A stretch of 64,000 nt of DNA from Prauserella aidingensis (GCF_024171865.1 NZ_JAMTCN010000028.1:1-64000); one strand, 5' to 3'; positions 1 to 9,343 are shown, counted from the stretch's first letter. Made by a program: numbers and translations. The notes: generated by a model not told the origin, from the letters alone.

Positions 1-497
1 ACACGGACACGCACCACCCCGGCACGTGGCACTTCACCGACACACCATGCCCCGGCCCGCACCGCCCCAACACGTCACACCCAGACGCGCCGCCAACCCG
101 CCGGAGCCGAACCGCCACGAGACGCCAGCGGAACCGGTCACCAGAACGACGACGGACCACCGTTCTAGACGGCGGGCCACCGTTCTAGCGGTACCCGGCC
201 ACCGGGCCGGTCGCGCCCATAACCGCGTACTCGGCGGCCAGGTCGAGAGTGGTGAGCTACGGCGGCCGGGCACGGCTGCGACGTGAGCTGCTGTCATCGA
301 CCGCGTGATCCGCGGTCGGACCCGACGAAGGTGAACCGGAGCAGCATCGCCATGTGGCCGGCGTGGTGCTTGCCCGACCAGCGGCGGTCGACGGTCAGCC
401 GTTCGAGGATGCCGCGTGCCAGGGCATCACGACGGAATGGGTGGCCGGGCGGCGTGCCGAACGCAGAACACGCGGTGCCGAGTGCACGACACGCGGG
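1..497. other. Left-edge region without a convincing gene
   Basis: No open frame here has a start, ribosome site and plausible protein together. On the minus strand, roughly 498 down to 292, one frame reads like a protein tail (it includes GHMAMLLRFTFVGS and then a stop) but has an upstream stop and no start codon; it may be a decayed gene or a chance frame. The 12-base string CCACCGTTCTAG occurs twice near 157 and 179. I cannot name anything in this stretch. Confidence 0.4.
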
Positions 498-1151
498 TCA
501 GGGGGTGCGGTCGGGGTTCGCGGTGTGGCGGGCGACCCACGCGGCGGCCTGGGTGCGGCGTTGCATGCCGAGTTTGCCGAGCAGCGACGTGACGTAGTTC
601 TTGACGGTCTTCTCTGCCAGGAACAGGTGCTGTGCGATCTCGCGGTTCGACAGGCCCTGGCCGATGAGATCGAGGACGCTGCGTTCGCGTTCGGACAGCC
701 CGGCCAGGCGGTCGGCCTCGGCGTCGCCGCGCATCGTGTCGAGCAGCCGGGCGGTGGTGACCGGGTCGAGCAGCGACCGCCCCGCGCCGACCTCCCGCAC
801 CGCGTGGACGACGTCCTGTCCGCGGACCTGCTTCAACAGGTACCCCGACGCACCCGCGCGGATGGCGCCGACCATGGCCTCCTCGTGTTCGAAGGCGGTG
901 AGCACGAGGCAGTACGGCGGGCTGCTCAGCGCCCGCAGCCGCCTGCACAGCTCCACGCCGTCGCTCTCCGAACCGCCGAGCCGCATGTCGACGACGGCCA
1001 CGTCCGGTTCGACGTGCATGGCGACGGCCAGCGCCTCGTCGGCGCTGCTCGCCTCGGCGACGACCGTGATGTCGGGTTCGTCGCCGAGCAGGTCGCGCAG
1101 GCCTCGCCGCACGACCTCGTGATCGTCGACGAGGAGCACCTGGATGGCCAT
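498..1151 (-). CDS. NarL/LuxR-family response regulator, DosR (DevR)-like
   Basis: A 217-residue two-component response regulator, probably a cytoplasmic transcription activator. The receiver domain (about 1-120) shows the paired acidic residues D9/D10, phospho-acceptor D55 in VVDMRL, the LTAFE switch region and the conserved lysine in GYLLK. The C-terminal LuxR-type helix-turn-helix (about 150-210) contains LSERERSVLDLIGQG, SNREIA and AEKTVKNYV. The SLLGKLGMQRRTQAA tail resembles mycobacterial DosR/DevR. No histidine kinase lies beside it, so it is an orphan within this window. The ATG start matches the family's usual length of 210-220. The DNA target cannot be told from the sequence. Confidence 0.9.
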   Translation of the reverse strand: MAIQVLLVDDHEVVRRGLRDLLGDEPDITVVAEASSADEALAVAMHVEPDVAVVDMRLGGSESDGVELCRRLRALSSPPYCLVLTAFEHEEAMVGAIRAGASGYLLKQVRGQDVVHAVREVGAGRSLLDPVTTARLLDTMRGDAEADRLAGLSERERSVLDLIGQGLSNREIAQHLFLAEKTVKNYVTSLLGKLGMQRRTQAAAWVARHTANPDRTP

Positions 1152-1280
1152 ACTCCGAGGTTACGTCGTCGCCCGCGGTGCCGTTCGCCACGAGCGCCCG
1201 CCTGCTTCCTCCGATGAGCGGAGAGCCGGCGCCGGTCCGACGGGCTGAAACCCCGCGCCGTCGGGCGTACCGTCACGACC

Positions 1281-2003
1281 ATGGCCGCCGAGGAACCGCG
1301 CACCGAACGGTCCGCGAAACGGGTGAGGGTCGTGTTCGCGGGCGTCGTGATCGCCGACTCGACCCGCCCGCTGCTGGTGTGGGAGAACCCGTACTACCCG
1401 ACGTACTACGTGCCGAGGGAGGACGTCCGCGGGGACGTTCTCGTCCCGAGTGGACGGACCCGTGCCTCGCACCTCGGCTACGGTGAGTTGTCGACCGTGC
1501 GGATGGCCGACCGCGAGGCCGTCGACGCCGCCGTCGAATACCCCGGCGGCCCGCTCGGAGGCCACGTCCGGCTGGACTGGCCTGCGATGGACCACTGGTT
1601 CGAGGAGGACGAGGAGGTCCACACCCACCCGCGCGATCCGCACAAACGCGTCGACATCCTGCCGAGTTCGCGGCAGGTGCGCATCGACATCGACGGCGAA
1701 CCGGTCGCCGAGTCCGGCTCGCCGTGGTTGCTGTTCGAAACCGGGCTGCCGACGCGCTACTACCTGCCGAAACCGCACGTCCGCCTCGACCGGCTGGCGC
1801 GCACCGACACCGTCACGCACTGCCCGTACAAGGGCGCGGCCGAGTACTGGTCCGTCGGCGACCACACCGACATCGCCTGGTCGTATCCCAGCCCGCTGCC
1901 CGAGAGCCAGCGCATCGCGGGACTGATCTGCTTCGCCGACGAACGCGTCGACGTCCACGTCGACGGCGTGCTCCAGGAACGCCCGCGGACCCCCTGGTCG
2001 TAG
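1281..2003 (+). CDS. DUF427 domain protein (two tandem copies)
   Basis: A 240-residue cytoplasmic protein made of two DUF427 (NTP_transf-like beta-rich) units, about residues 14-110 and 125-235. Each unit has the family pattern: a V-x-F/I-D-G-x-x-(I/V)A-(D/E)S start, then a W/F-E-N/T-x-x-P-x-x-Y-Y-(V/L)P segment, seen as WENPYYPTYYVPREDV in the first copy and FETGLPTRYYLPKPHV in the second. CPYKGAAEYW in the second copy is also typical. The biochemical role of the family is unknown. It diverges from the response regulator upstream with about 130 bases between them. Confidence 0.85.
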   Translation: MAAEEPRTERSAKRVRVVFAGVVIADSTRPLLVWENPYYPTYYVPREDVRGDVLVPSGRTRASHLGYGELSTVRMADREAVDAAVEYPGGPLGGHVRLDWPAMDHWFEEDEEVHTHPRDPHKRVDILPSSRQVRIDIDGEPVAESGSPWLLFETGLPTRYYLPKPHVRLDRLARTDTVTHCPYKGAAEYWSVGDHTDIAWSYPSPLPESQRIAGLICFADERVDVHVDGVLQERPRTPWS

Positions 2004-2173
2004 GCAGGCGCCGAGCGACGCTCAACCACACGACGTCGCCCCGTCGGCGCTCGTCGTTACCGCCGCGCCACGATCGGGGACGTTCGACACGGCCCTCTCA
2101 CACCCTCGAAGGACATTCCCCCTGGGCGAACCGTCGAACCGGTTGGATGACGGGAGGTGTGAAGGGGGACGAG

Positions 2174-4312
2174 ATGGCGAACTGGCGGCACGACGCTGCC
2201 GAGGCGGTCGGCACGGAGACCGCCCACAACGGGGGAGAGGAACCGCAGGCCGAGGACGAGTGGCACGAACTCGGACCGGTGCGCGATTCCGACGACGGCC
2301 CGGTCGTGGACCTGCGGTGCAGGCGTGTCGGCAGGCTGCTCGACGTCCGCCTCGCCGGGCCCGACGGCCCGCGGGAGGGTGCGGCCGTCCCGGTCGGCGT
2401 GCGCCTGCGCCACGGCGTGCTGTGGCTCGACGATCCCGGCCCGTTGCCCGCCGAATGCGACCGCGCCTGGGCACGCATCGCCGTCACCGACCACAGGGCG
2501 ACCGTCCTGCGGGGTCTCGGGTTCGCACCTCTCGCCGACCGGCTCGCCGCAGGCAAGCCCGACCGCGCCCACGGCGACCCGGCGCGCGCCTGCTTCCTGC
2601 CCGGTGTCCGGCTCATCCGCGGTGGGCCGGGCAGCGGAAAGACTACCCTGCTGACCGAGGCGGCCGACGAACTCGCGCGGCAGGGTCACAGTGTCCTGCT
2701 GCTGAGCCGCGCCGAACAGGCCCTCACGTGTGTGCCCGACCCGGGCCGGCTGACCGTGCAGCAGCAACTCGCCGATCTCTCCGCGGCCGAATCCCGGCTG
2801 CCGGAGCTGCGGGAGCAGCTGCGGGGGTTCGACCGGACCGCCTACGACGCGGTGCGGCGCCGCATCGACGACCAGCTCCGCGCCGACGAGCTGGAAGGGC
2901 AGCTCACGACGGCCCAGCGCGACTACGACGTCGCGGCCGCCGACCTCGCGCAGGCCAGGCAGGCGCTGCGTCACGCCCGCGCGGCCTGGGAGAACGCCGC
3001 CGACGGCAGGCGCAAGCTGACCGAGGTACGCGCACTCACCGCCCGGCTCGCCGACGTCGACGCCGAGCTGGCCCGGCTGCACCTGCGCGTCGACCGGCGC
3101 CCCTACCGGGGCAGGAACCGTGACCGCAAGGCCCTGTACCGCACGGAACGTGAGCGCGACTCGCTGCACCAGCGCATCGACGCGGTCAGCGAGGAGGCGA
3201 TCTCGGCGGAGCGGGCGTCGGCACTGGACGCCGCGCTGTCGGACGCCCACCGCAGCCTCGACGAGGCCGCACGCGACGAATCGGACGCCTACACCCGGGT
3301 GCAGAAGCTGCACGCGACGATCGCCCAACTCCGCTCGACGAAACCGTCCGAGCAGGACATGCGGTTCCACGCCGAGTGCGTTCACCGTGGCCTGCCGGAC
3401 ATGCAGACCGAGTACGACGACCTGATGCGTTCCTCGGCCGAGCAGGCGGCTCGCCGTGGCCAGCTGGAGGAACGACTCTGGTGGCTCGGCGACGGCGCGT
3501 GCGTGGCAGGCGACGGCCCGGTGCACCGCTGCGACACGGTGCCGCACGGGGATCCGAACGTCCGGTTCGACGTCGTGCTGATCGACGACGCGGGCAGCAG
3601 GCCGTTGTCCGAGGTGCTCGCCGCGGTGGGGCTGGCCCGGCACACGGCCGTCGTCGCGGGCGACCCCGACTCGCCGCAGCCGTGGCTGGGCCCCGGGCTG
3701 CGCGACGACGCCGCGGTGCGGCGCTGGTGCGGGGCGACGGTGTTCTCGCACTGCGGCATCCGCACCGCCGACGACGCCCGGACCCACGCCGGGTGCTACG
3801 TGCTGACGGCGTCCCGCCGGGTGTCGCTCGACCGTTCCTCCGACGTCGACCGTGCCGGTACGGGCGGGTCCGAGCGCCGGGACGGGCACGTCGTCGTCCT
3901 CGACACGGCGGGCGAACCGGTGCGGCATGCGGGCGTGCTCGCCTCGCTGCCGCTCGGGTCGGCCGTCATCGCTCCACATCGGACGGCGGCGGCGCAGTGG
4001 CTCGAGGCGGCGGGACGCCGTTACGACCTGGCCATCGGCACGGCCCGCACGATGCACGGCGAGGAGTTCGACGCCGTCCTCGTCGACCTCGTCTCGGACG
4101 ACTGGCACGCGCGCACCCGCGCGTTCGCCTCCGCGACCAGCCGTGCCCGCGGCACGCTGTACCTGCTGGCCGACGCCGCGGCACTCGCGGACGCCGCCGA
4201 GGGGACGCCGCTCGGCCGGGTGCGGGCGGCCGGCCCGGAGGTGCGTGGCGTGGGCGAGGCCGGGGTACCGGTACCGAGAGCTACCACCGACCCGGCGGTC
4301 ATGGCACCATGA
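2174..4312 (+). CDS. SF1-helicase-like P-loop ATPase with central coiled coil
   Basis: A 712-residue ATPase resembling UPF1/DNA2-type superfamily 1 helicases. Walker A is GGPGSGKTTL at about 150-159. A Walker-B-like VVLIDDAG lies near 468-475, followed by VVAGDPDSPQPW, which matches the GD-x-x-Q motif III. Near the C-terminus, IGTARTMHGEEFDAVLVD and ATSRARGTLYLLAD match motifs V and VI. Between Walker A and B is a long charged helical stretch (about 200-420) with heptad-like leucines, probably a coiled coil. The start at 2174 was chosen because AAGGGGG lies just upstream; the frame stays open further upstream but overlaps the DUF427 gene. The next gene begins 4 bases after the stop, so the two are likely co-translated. 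The substrate is unknown. Confidence 0.65.
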   Translation: MANWRHDAAEAVGTETAHNGGEEPQAEDEWHELGPVRDSDDGPVVDLRCRRVGRLLDVRLAGPDGPREGAAVPVGVRLRHGVLWLDDPGPLPAECDRAWARIAVTDHRATVLRGLGFAPLADRLAAGKPDRAHGDPARACFLPGVRLIRGGPGSGKTTLLTEAADELARQGHSVLLLSRAEQALTCVPDPGRLTVQQQLADLSAAESRLPELREQLRGFDRTAYDAVRRRIDDQLRADELEGQLTTAQRDYDVAAADLAQARQALRHARAAWENAADGRRKLTEVRALTARLADVDAELARLHLRVDRRPYRGRNRDRKALYRTERERDSLHQRIDAVSEEAISAERASALDAALSDAHRSLDEAARDESDAYTRVQKLHATIAQLRSTKPSEQDMRFHAECVHRGLPDMQTEYDDLMRSSAEQAARRGQLEERLWWLGDGACVAGDGPVHRCDTVPHGDPNVRFDVVLIDDAGSRPLSEVLAAVGLARHTAVVAGDPDSPQPWLGPGLRDDAAVRRWCGATVFSHCGIRTADDARTHAGCYVLTASRRVSLDRSSDVDRAGTGGSERRDGHVVVLDTAGEPVRHAGVLASLPLGSAVIAPHRTAAAQWLEAAGRRYDLAIGTARTMHGEEFDAVLVDLVSDDWHARTRAFASATSRARGTLYLLADAAALADAAEGTPLGRVRAAGPEVRGVGEAGVPVPRATTDPAVMAP

Positions 4313-4316
4313 TCCG

Positions 4317-5342
4317 ATGCGTCGACCCGGTGAACCTGCGCAGGTGACCGCGGTACTCGACACCCTCGAGCGGATGTTGGACGCGGGCACGACGGCCGAT
4401 GTCGCCCGGCTGGCGCGGCTCGCCGTCGACCGGCTCACCGGTGAGCCCACGACCGACGACGCCTACCCGGACCCGGCGCCGCTCGACCGGGCGCTCGCGC
4501 TCTACGCCCGTGCGTGCGCGGCGCACCCGCCCGACCCCGGTGAGCTCGCCGACTGGTTCCTGGGCATGTCGTTCGGTGAGCAGGACCGCCTGCTGTCGCT
4601 GCACGAGTTCGCCGACGCCCTCGGTGACCGCGGCTTGGCACGGATTCGATCCACTGTGGATGCACGCCTTGCCGGGTCCACAGTGGAGAATCCGGAGCCG
4701 GTCGCCGAGCGGCTCGGTCAGGAACTGGCGGAACTGACCGGCGAGGTCGGCGGACTGGTGGCGGCCTGGGAGAAACGTCTCCCGAACGTCGAGGTCAGCT
4801 TGAAGATCGTCCGGGTGCTGCGGACGGTGGGCAGACACTCCGACGCGCTCGCCCACGCAGCACGGGTTCGGGGCAGCGACCCCTCGCGGATCGGGGACCT
4901 CCTCGCCGCGGGCCGTGACGACGACGCGTGGACCCTCACGCGGAACCTGCTCGGCGGCCACGGGTCCGGCCGCGGCGACGACGCCGGGACCGGTCCGGAC
5001 CGCGACGGGGCTGCGGTCGATCCCGCGGGCGCGGTCATCGAGCTGTACCGCAGGCACATCGACGCGCTCATCGACGACAGGGACTCCCGCAACCCCGCGG
5101 CGAACTACGCGCGGGCCGCGGCGGCCCTGCGGCGGCTGCGGACGTTGCACCGCGACGCCGGAACGCCGCAGGAGTTCACCGGCTACCTCGCCGCCCTCGT
5201 CGAGCGGCACCGCCGCAAGACCCGCCTGCTGGACGAGATCCGCGCCGCCCGCATCGCGCTGCCGAAACAAGCGCCGAAACAGGTACGGGAGCGGGTGCCG
5301 AAGCAGGTCTCGAAACCGGCGGAGGAGCCCGCTCGGAAGTAG
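4317..5342 (+). CDS. Helical protein resembling the C-terminal part of SWIM zinc-finger proteins (DUF6880-like)
   Basis: A 341-residue protein predicted to be almost all alpha-helix, starting 4 bases after the ATPase gene. The C-terminal part (LYRRHIDALIDDRDSR, a central ARAAAALRRLRTLH and VERHRRKTRLLDEI) resembles the tail of actinobacterial SWIM zinc-finger proteins, and the N-terminal LLDAG-type helices resemble the segment before it. No CxCx(n)CxH SWIM motif is visible, so the zinc module is absent. The extreme C-terminus is a lysine/proline-rich repeat (KQAPKQVRERVPKQVSKP). Function unknown; tight coupling suggests it works with the upstream ATPase. Confidence 0.5.
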   Translation: MRRPGEPAQVTAVLDTLERMLDAGTTADVARLARLAVDRLTGEPTTDDAYPDPAPLDRALALYARACAAHPPDPGELADWFLGMSFGEQDRLLSLHEFADALGDRGLARIRSTVDARLAGSTVENPEPVAERLGQELAELTGEVGGLVAAWEKRLPNVEVSLKIVRVLRTVGRHSDALAHAARVRGSDPSRIGDLLAAGRDDDAWTLTRNLLGGHGSGRGDDAGTGPDRDGAAVDPAGAVIELYRRHIDALIDDRDSRNPAANYARAAAALRRLRTLHRDAGTPQEFTGYLAALVERHRRKTRLLDEIRAARIALPKQAPKQVRERVPKQVSKPAEEPARK

Positions 5343-5343
5343 G

Positions 5344-5434
5344 CGACGCCACCGACCCGACGACGCCACCGACCCGACGACGACAGTGACACCGACGCCG
5401 GCAGTGGCACCGACGCCGCCAGCGCTGGCGACCC
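5344..5434. repeat. Short tandem repeats after the helical-protein gene
   Basis: Immediately after the stop codon at 5342 there are two exact copies of CGACGCCACCGACCCGA (17 bp, 5344-5360 and 5361-5377). They are followed by two near-exact 18-bp units starting CAGTGACACCGACGCCGG (5384-5401 and 5402-5419) and a decayed third. The repeats lie outside any convincing coding frame. Confidence 0.75.
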
Positions 5435-5511
5435 GACGCGGGCGGCGACCCCAGGTCCGACAGTGACAGCGGCGCCGCCAGTGGCGGGCGCGGTGTTGCC
5501 GAACGGCTCGA

Positions 5512-5637
5512 TCAGGGCGCGGTTTCCTGTGCGCGGCGGGACTCGTCGGCGTCGAGCACGAAGGCGCCGCACGCCATCGCAAGCAGTACGACGATCCCGA
5601 GAACCGCACCGATCCACGTCACGATGGTCGCCAGCAT
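5512..5637 (-). CDS. Small single-pass membrane protein
   Basis: A 41-residue protein beginning MLATIVTWIGAVLGIVVLL, with one hydrophobic segment over about residues 3-28 and a short acidic, hydrophilic tail (DADESRRAQETAP). A good ribosome site (GGGGAAGGGA) lies about 9 bases before the ATG. The same frame is open upstream to 5823, but that extension lacks a comparable start and is rich in shadow-type residues. Small proteins of this form are common and uncharacterised in actinomycetes. Function unknown. Confidence 0.55.
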   Translation of the reverse strand: MLATIVTWIGAVLGIVVLLAMACGAFVLDADESRRAQETAP

Positions 5638-6073
5638 GGTTACCGTCCCTTCCCCCTCGTAGGTGTTCGCGTTCCGTTCACCAGGGTCGGGCCTGGACTG
5701 GACCTCGGCCATCGGCCAACCGGCTAAACCCCGCGCCCTCCGATCGACCGAAAGCACGAGAGAACGTCGCGCTCCGCGATCACCGGAACCCCTGGGCGGC
5801 ATGTGGGTGAACAGGAGGGTCACGCTAGCCGGGCGCGGGCCGTTCCGCTGTGGGAATGACGGAAACCGCGGCGGGGATGCGACCTTCGGAGGAGTGCGGG
5901 CGACCCTCGGGGCAGGGAGACGGCCCGGGATCCGGCCGCGGGTGTGACGGCCGTCGACCGGCCGTGGGCCGCTCGGTGGTGCGACCTGTCACCGCCCGTC
6001 GTCGGCCGGGTCGGGCCTGCCACCCCGACGCCGTCACGGGGCGTCGCAGCGGGTACGACGCCGGAGCCGGGTG
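5638..6073. other. Intergenic region upstream of the small membrane protein gene
   Basis: About 435 bases with no supported gene. It should contain the promoter of the 41-residue membrane protein gene (reading left) and the 3' end region of coaA, which also reads left. No clear hairpin terminator, tRNA or repeat was recognised. Confidence 0.4.
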
Positions 6074-7006
6074 TCAGAGCTTGCGCAGGCGAACGCGGTT
6101 GATGGAGTGGTCGCTGTCCTTGCGCATCACGAGCGTCGCGCGCGGCCGCGTCGGCCGGATGTTCTCCACCAGGTTCGGCTCGTTGATCGTCTTCCACAGG
6201 TGCTGCGCCTCGAACCGGGCGTCCTCATCGGACAGGCCCGCGAAGTGGTGGAAGTGCGAGCTCGGGTCGGCGAACGCGGTGTGCCGCAGCTCCAGGAACC
6301 GCTCGATGTACCAGCGTTCGATGTCGGCGGTGTGGGCGTCGACGTACAGCGAGAAGTCGAACAGGTCCGACACCGTCAGGCTCGGGCCGGGCTGCAGCAC
6401 GTTCAGCCCCTCGATGATGAGGATGTCCGGGCTCTGCACCGTTTGCTGCTCCCCGGGCAGGATGTCGTAGGCGCGGTGCGAGTAGACGGGCGCGTGCACC
6501 TCGGAGGCGCCGGACTTGACGTCGGTGACGAACCGCAGCAGCGCTCGCCGGTCGTAACTCTCCGGGAACCCCTTGCGGTGCATGATGCCACGGCGCATCA
6601 GCTCGTCGCGGGGGTAGAGGAACCCGTCCGTGGTGACGAGGTCGACGCGTGGATGGTCGGGCCAGCGGGCCAGCAGCGTGCGCAGGATCCGTGCGGTGGT
6701 CGACTTGCCGACCGCGACGCTGCCCGCGACACCGATCACGAACGGGACCTTCGAAGGCCGGGTGTCCTCGCCGAGGAACGTCGTGGTGGCTTCGTAGAGC
6801 CGCTGCCGGGCCGCGACCTGCAGGTTGATCAGCCGCGACAGCGGCAGATACACCTCGGCCACCTCGGTGAGGTCGATCTGCTCGCCGAGGCCTCTCAGTT
6901 TGACCAGCTCGTCCGCCGTCAGCGGAAGCGGCGTGGAGCGCCGGAGCTCCCGCCACTGGTCACGCTGCAATTCAACATAGGGGCTCAGCTCACGGACCCG
7001 TGGCAT
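6074..7006 (-). CDS. coaA: Pantothenate kinase type I
   Basis: A 310-residue type I (bacterial, CoA-feedback type) pantothenate kinase that catalyses the first committed step of coenzyme A synthesis: ATP-dependent phosphorylation of pantothenate. The P-loop is [15 protein letters not shown] near residue 97. Further family motifs are [35 protein letters not shown] and [12 protein letters not shown]. The start at 7006 ([13 protein letters not shown]) is preceded by GAGGAG; the longer open frame upstream to 7126 is not needed. It diverges from the YbaB-like gene with about 165 bases between them. Confidence 0.96.
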   Translation of the reverse strand: MPRVRELSPYVELQRDQWRELRRSTPLPLTADELVKLRGLGEQIDLTEVAEVYLPLSRLINLQVAARQRLYEATTTFLGEDTRPSKVPFVIGVAGSVAVGKSTTARILRTLLARWPDHPRVDLVTTDGFLYPRDELMRRGIMHRKGFPESYDRRALLRFVTDVKSGASEVHAPVYSHRAYDILPGEQQTVQSPDILIIEGLNVLQPGPSLTVSDLFDFSLYVDAHTADIERWYIERFLELRHTAFADPSSHFHHFAGLSDEDARFEAQHLWKTINEPNLVENIRPTRPRATLVMRKDSDHSINRVRLRKL

Positions 7007-7171
7007 TCGCTCACTCCTCGCCCGTCGATGGGCCGGCGTTCCCGCGACTTTCGTAACGCAGTTCTTACGGTAAGCCGTAGCGGCCGAAAACGGACTGTGA
7101 CGTTGTGCACCCGTGTTTCGGCGCATGCTGTTAACTTCAGTGCTGATCGCACTACCAGGGGAGACGACCGT

Positions 7172-7732
7172 ATGACCGCGCCCGACTCGATGCCCGATCC
7201 GACGAAGCTCGCCGACGACCTGAAGGCGTGGGCGCAGGGCCTGCAGCAGAAGGCGGAGCGCTACGGCGAGTTGCAGAGCCGCCTCGATGCGACGTCGGTG
7301 ACGCGGACGTCGCCCGACGGTGTGGCGCGTGTGACCGTCGACTCGAAGGGAGTGCCGACCGAGCTGACGATCACCGACCGTGGCCGCGGACTCGAACCGC
7401 GGGAGCTGTCGGCCGCGCTGATGGACACGATGCGGCGGGCGCAGGCGCAGCTGCGCGACACGGTGGCCGACCTGACCGCCGACACGGTCGGGGACGACGG
7501 TCCCGGTGCCGACATCGTCGCCGGGTATCGCGACCAGTTCCCGGACCCCGAGGACGAATCGTCCGGCACCTCGGACGGCGGGATGCGCGACCTCGGGGCG
7601 CTCGAGGACGAGACGGCCGACTACGACGGCGACGCGGAACCACAGGACACGCCGCGGCGTCCGACCTCACAGCCCGCGCGCGACGAGCGTGACGACGATG
7701 ACGAGGACTTCGGCGGTTCGGTCTTCCGCTGA
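7172..7732 (+). CDS. YbaB/EbfC-family nucleoid-associated-type protein of a type VII secretion cassette
   Basis: A 186-residue protein. The N-terminal 105 residues have the YbaB/EbfC fold pattern: an amphipathic helix ([20 protein letters not shown]), then strands ([18 protein letters not shown]), then a second helix ([24 protein letters not shown]). The C-terminal third is acidic and disordered ([12 protein letters not shown]). In actinobacteria such YbaB-like genes commonly head operons encoding EspC-like and WXG100-like proteins, as here. A GGGGAGACG ribosome site precedes the ATG. It may bind DNA or act as a small chaperone-like partner; the sequence does not decide. Confidence 0.75.
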   Translation: MTAPDSMPDPTKLADDLKAWAQGLQQKAERYGELQSRLDATSVTRTSPDGVARVTVDSKGVPTELTITDRGRGLEPRELSAALMDTMRRAQAQLRDTVADLTADTVGDDGPGADIVAGYRDQFPDPEDESSGTSDGGMRDLGALEDETADYDGDAEPQDTPRRPTSQPARDERDDDDEDFGGSVFR

Positions 7733-7761
7733 CCGAACACCGACGAGGAGGGGAACGTCGA

Positions 7762-8421
7762 ATGGCACCGCCGGATTCCGGTTTCGGCACCGACACCGAC
7801 CAGCTGCGACGGCATGCGGCGACGATCGCGGGGAAGGCCGAGTCCGTCGGCACGGCGGCCGAGGCCGCCTCTCACGTGGCCGACCTCGACGACGCCTACG
7901 GGATTCTGTGCCAGATGTTCATGCTGCCGCAGATCCTCAAAGGCCCGCAGGACCGCTGCGCCCAGATGATCAAGGATGCGCAGCAGGAACTGCACAAGCT
8001 GGAGAAGTCGATCACGACTGCGGCGAAGAAGTACGACGAGCAGGAGCAGGAACTGCTCGACCGGTTGCGGGAGGTCCTCGAGAAGCTCGGCAGGTCGGGC
8101 GAGTTCGATTCACCGGGCGGAAGTGCCCCGTCGATGCCGACACCGCCGCCTCCGCCGGGTGCGCCGCAACCCGCACCGATGCCCACGCCGCCTCCGGGCG
8201 GTGGAGCGCCGGGCCCCGCGCCCATGCCGACACCGCAGCAGCCGACCTCGCCCCCGGGTGGCGGGACGCCGCAGCCCGCGCCCATGCCGGCCCCGCACCG
8301 CCCGGACGGTGGCGTGCCGCCCGCACCCATGCCGAATCCGATGCCTTCGCCGCAGAACCCGCAGCCCGCGCCCATGCCGAACCCGGTCGAGCCGCCGCCG
8401 AACCCGCCAGAGGAAGTGTGA
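7762..8421 (+). CDS. EspC-like (DUF2580) type VII secretion target with proline-rich tail
   Basis: A 219-residue protein starting 29 bases after the YbaB-like gene, with a GAGGAGGGG ribosome site. Residues 1-110 are helical and resemble the EspC/DUF2580 type VII secretion target family (DQLRRHAATIAGKAESV at the N-terminus, then a coiled second helix with YDEQEQELLDRLREVL). Residues 115-219 are about half proline, with five copies of PAPMP spaced by P/T/G-rich linkers. No signal peptide is present, so if exported it probably leaves through an ESX apparatus. The likely partner is the adjacent WXG100-like protein. Confidence 0.7.
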   Translation: MAPPDSGFGTDTDQLRRHAATIAGKAESVGTAAEAASHVADLDDAYGILCQMFMLPQILKGPQDRCAQMIKDAQQELHKLEKSITTAAKKYDEQEQELLDRLREVLEKLGRSGEFDSPGGSAPSMPTPPPPPGAPQPAPMPTPPPGGGAPGPAPMPTPQQPTSPPGGGTPQPAPMPAPHRPDGGVPPAPMPNPMPSPQNPQPAPMPNPVEPPPNPPEEV

Positions 8422-8425
8422 GCCG

Positions 8426-9343
8426 ATGTCCTCACCCATGGACGCGTCGTCGGACAACCCGCTCGTCGACGACGGTACGGACCTCCGGAACGAGTACGAC
8501 GTCTTCGACAACCCGCTGAACGCGATCGGTGGGGCGGCGATGCTGCTCCCCCTGAACCCGGCTTCCCTGCTGATCGGCGCCGCGACCGGCCAGTTCGACA
8601 ACATGGGCGGCGACAGTGCCGGCGACGTCGCGTACAACCTGTCCAAGGGGACGGCGCTCCAGACGGTCGGCGACGTCGCAACCCAGATCGAGGGCGGTGA
8701 CTGGGCTTCCGCCGTCACGAGCACGATCGGCCTCGGCGTCGACATCGCCGCCGCCATCAGTGACCCCATCGCGGCTGTCGCCGGTCAGCTGATCGGCTGG
8801 ATGCTGGAGCACGTCGAGCCGTTGCGTCTGATCCTGCACCAGCTCTCCGGCGAGCCGAGCATGGTCGAGGTCTACGGGCAGACGTGGCAGAACATCGGGA
8901 ACTCCCTCGCCGGGGACCAGGCGGAGTGTGCCCAGGCGTTCACCGAGGAAACGACGGAGTGGACCGGCGCGAGCAAGATGGCCTACACGGTCAAGCTGGC
9001 GCAGACGCTGACCGAGATGAGCGCAGCGGCCCGAGCCTCGTTCGCCCTGGAGAAGGCGTCGATGCAGATGGCCCAGGTCGTGTCCGGTGTCCGCGCGTTC
9101 GTCCGCGACCTGCTCGCGGGCCTGGCGGGTTCCCTGGTGAGCGCGGCGATCGAGGCCGCGACCGTCGTGCTGGCTCCCGCCGCGGTCAAGTCGATCATCC
9201 AGGGCATCGCGAAGGCGTTCTTCCAGGCGTCGAACGCGATCGCTGCACTGGGCGTCGCCATCAGCAGGCTCGGTGCGGTGCTCAGCGAACTGGTCCAGTC
9301 CCTCGACGAGGTGACCCGGGCGGGCCAGGCCACGTCCGGCTGA
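8426..9343 (+). CDS. WXG100-superfamily-like secreted protein
   Basis: A 305-residue helical, alanine/glycine-rich protein starting 4 bases after the EspC-like stop. It begins with an NPL motif region (DNPLVDDGT and FDNPLNAIGG), has hydrophobic helices around 35-120 (LLPLNPASLLIGAATG; DPIAAVAGQLIGWML), and then a helical hairpin whose turn is EWTGASKMAY, a W-x-G turn as in WXG100 proteins. The C-terminal 90 residues are long hydrophobic helices. No signal peptide is visible. It ends 5 bases from the convergent VOC gene. Confidence 0.6.
   Translation: MSSPMDASSDNPLVDDGTDLRNEYDVFDNPLNAIGGAAMLLPLNPASLLIGAATGQFDNMGGDSAGDVAYNLSKGTALQTVGDVATQIEGGDWASAVTSTIGLGVDIAAAISDPIAAVAGQLIGWMLEHVEPLRLILHQLSGEPSMVEVYGQTWQNIGNSLAGDQAECAQAFTEETTEWTGASKMAYTVKLAQTLTEMSAAARASFALEKASMQMAQVVSGVRAFVRDLLAGLAGSLVSAAIEAATVVLAPAAVKSIIQGIAKAFFQASNAIAALGVAISRLGAVLSELVQSLDEVTRAGQATSG

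Noticed and set aside
26-286. Short frames at the left edge
   Set aside because: Pro/Arg/His-rich with no start context; compositional artefacts of high G+C.
2057-4450. Long minus-strand frame opposite the helicase-like gene
   Set aside because: No motif and shadow composition; the + strand frame has Walker motifs and a ribosome site.
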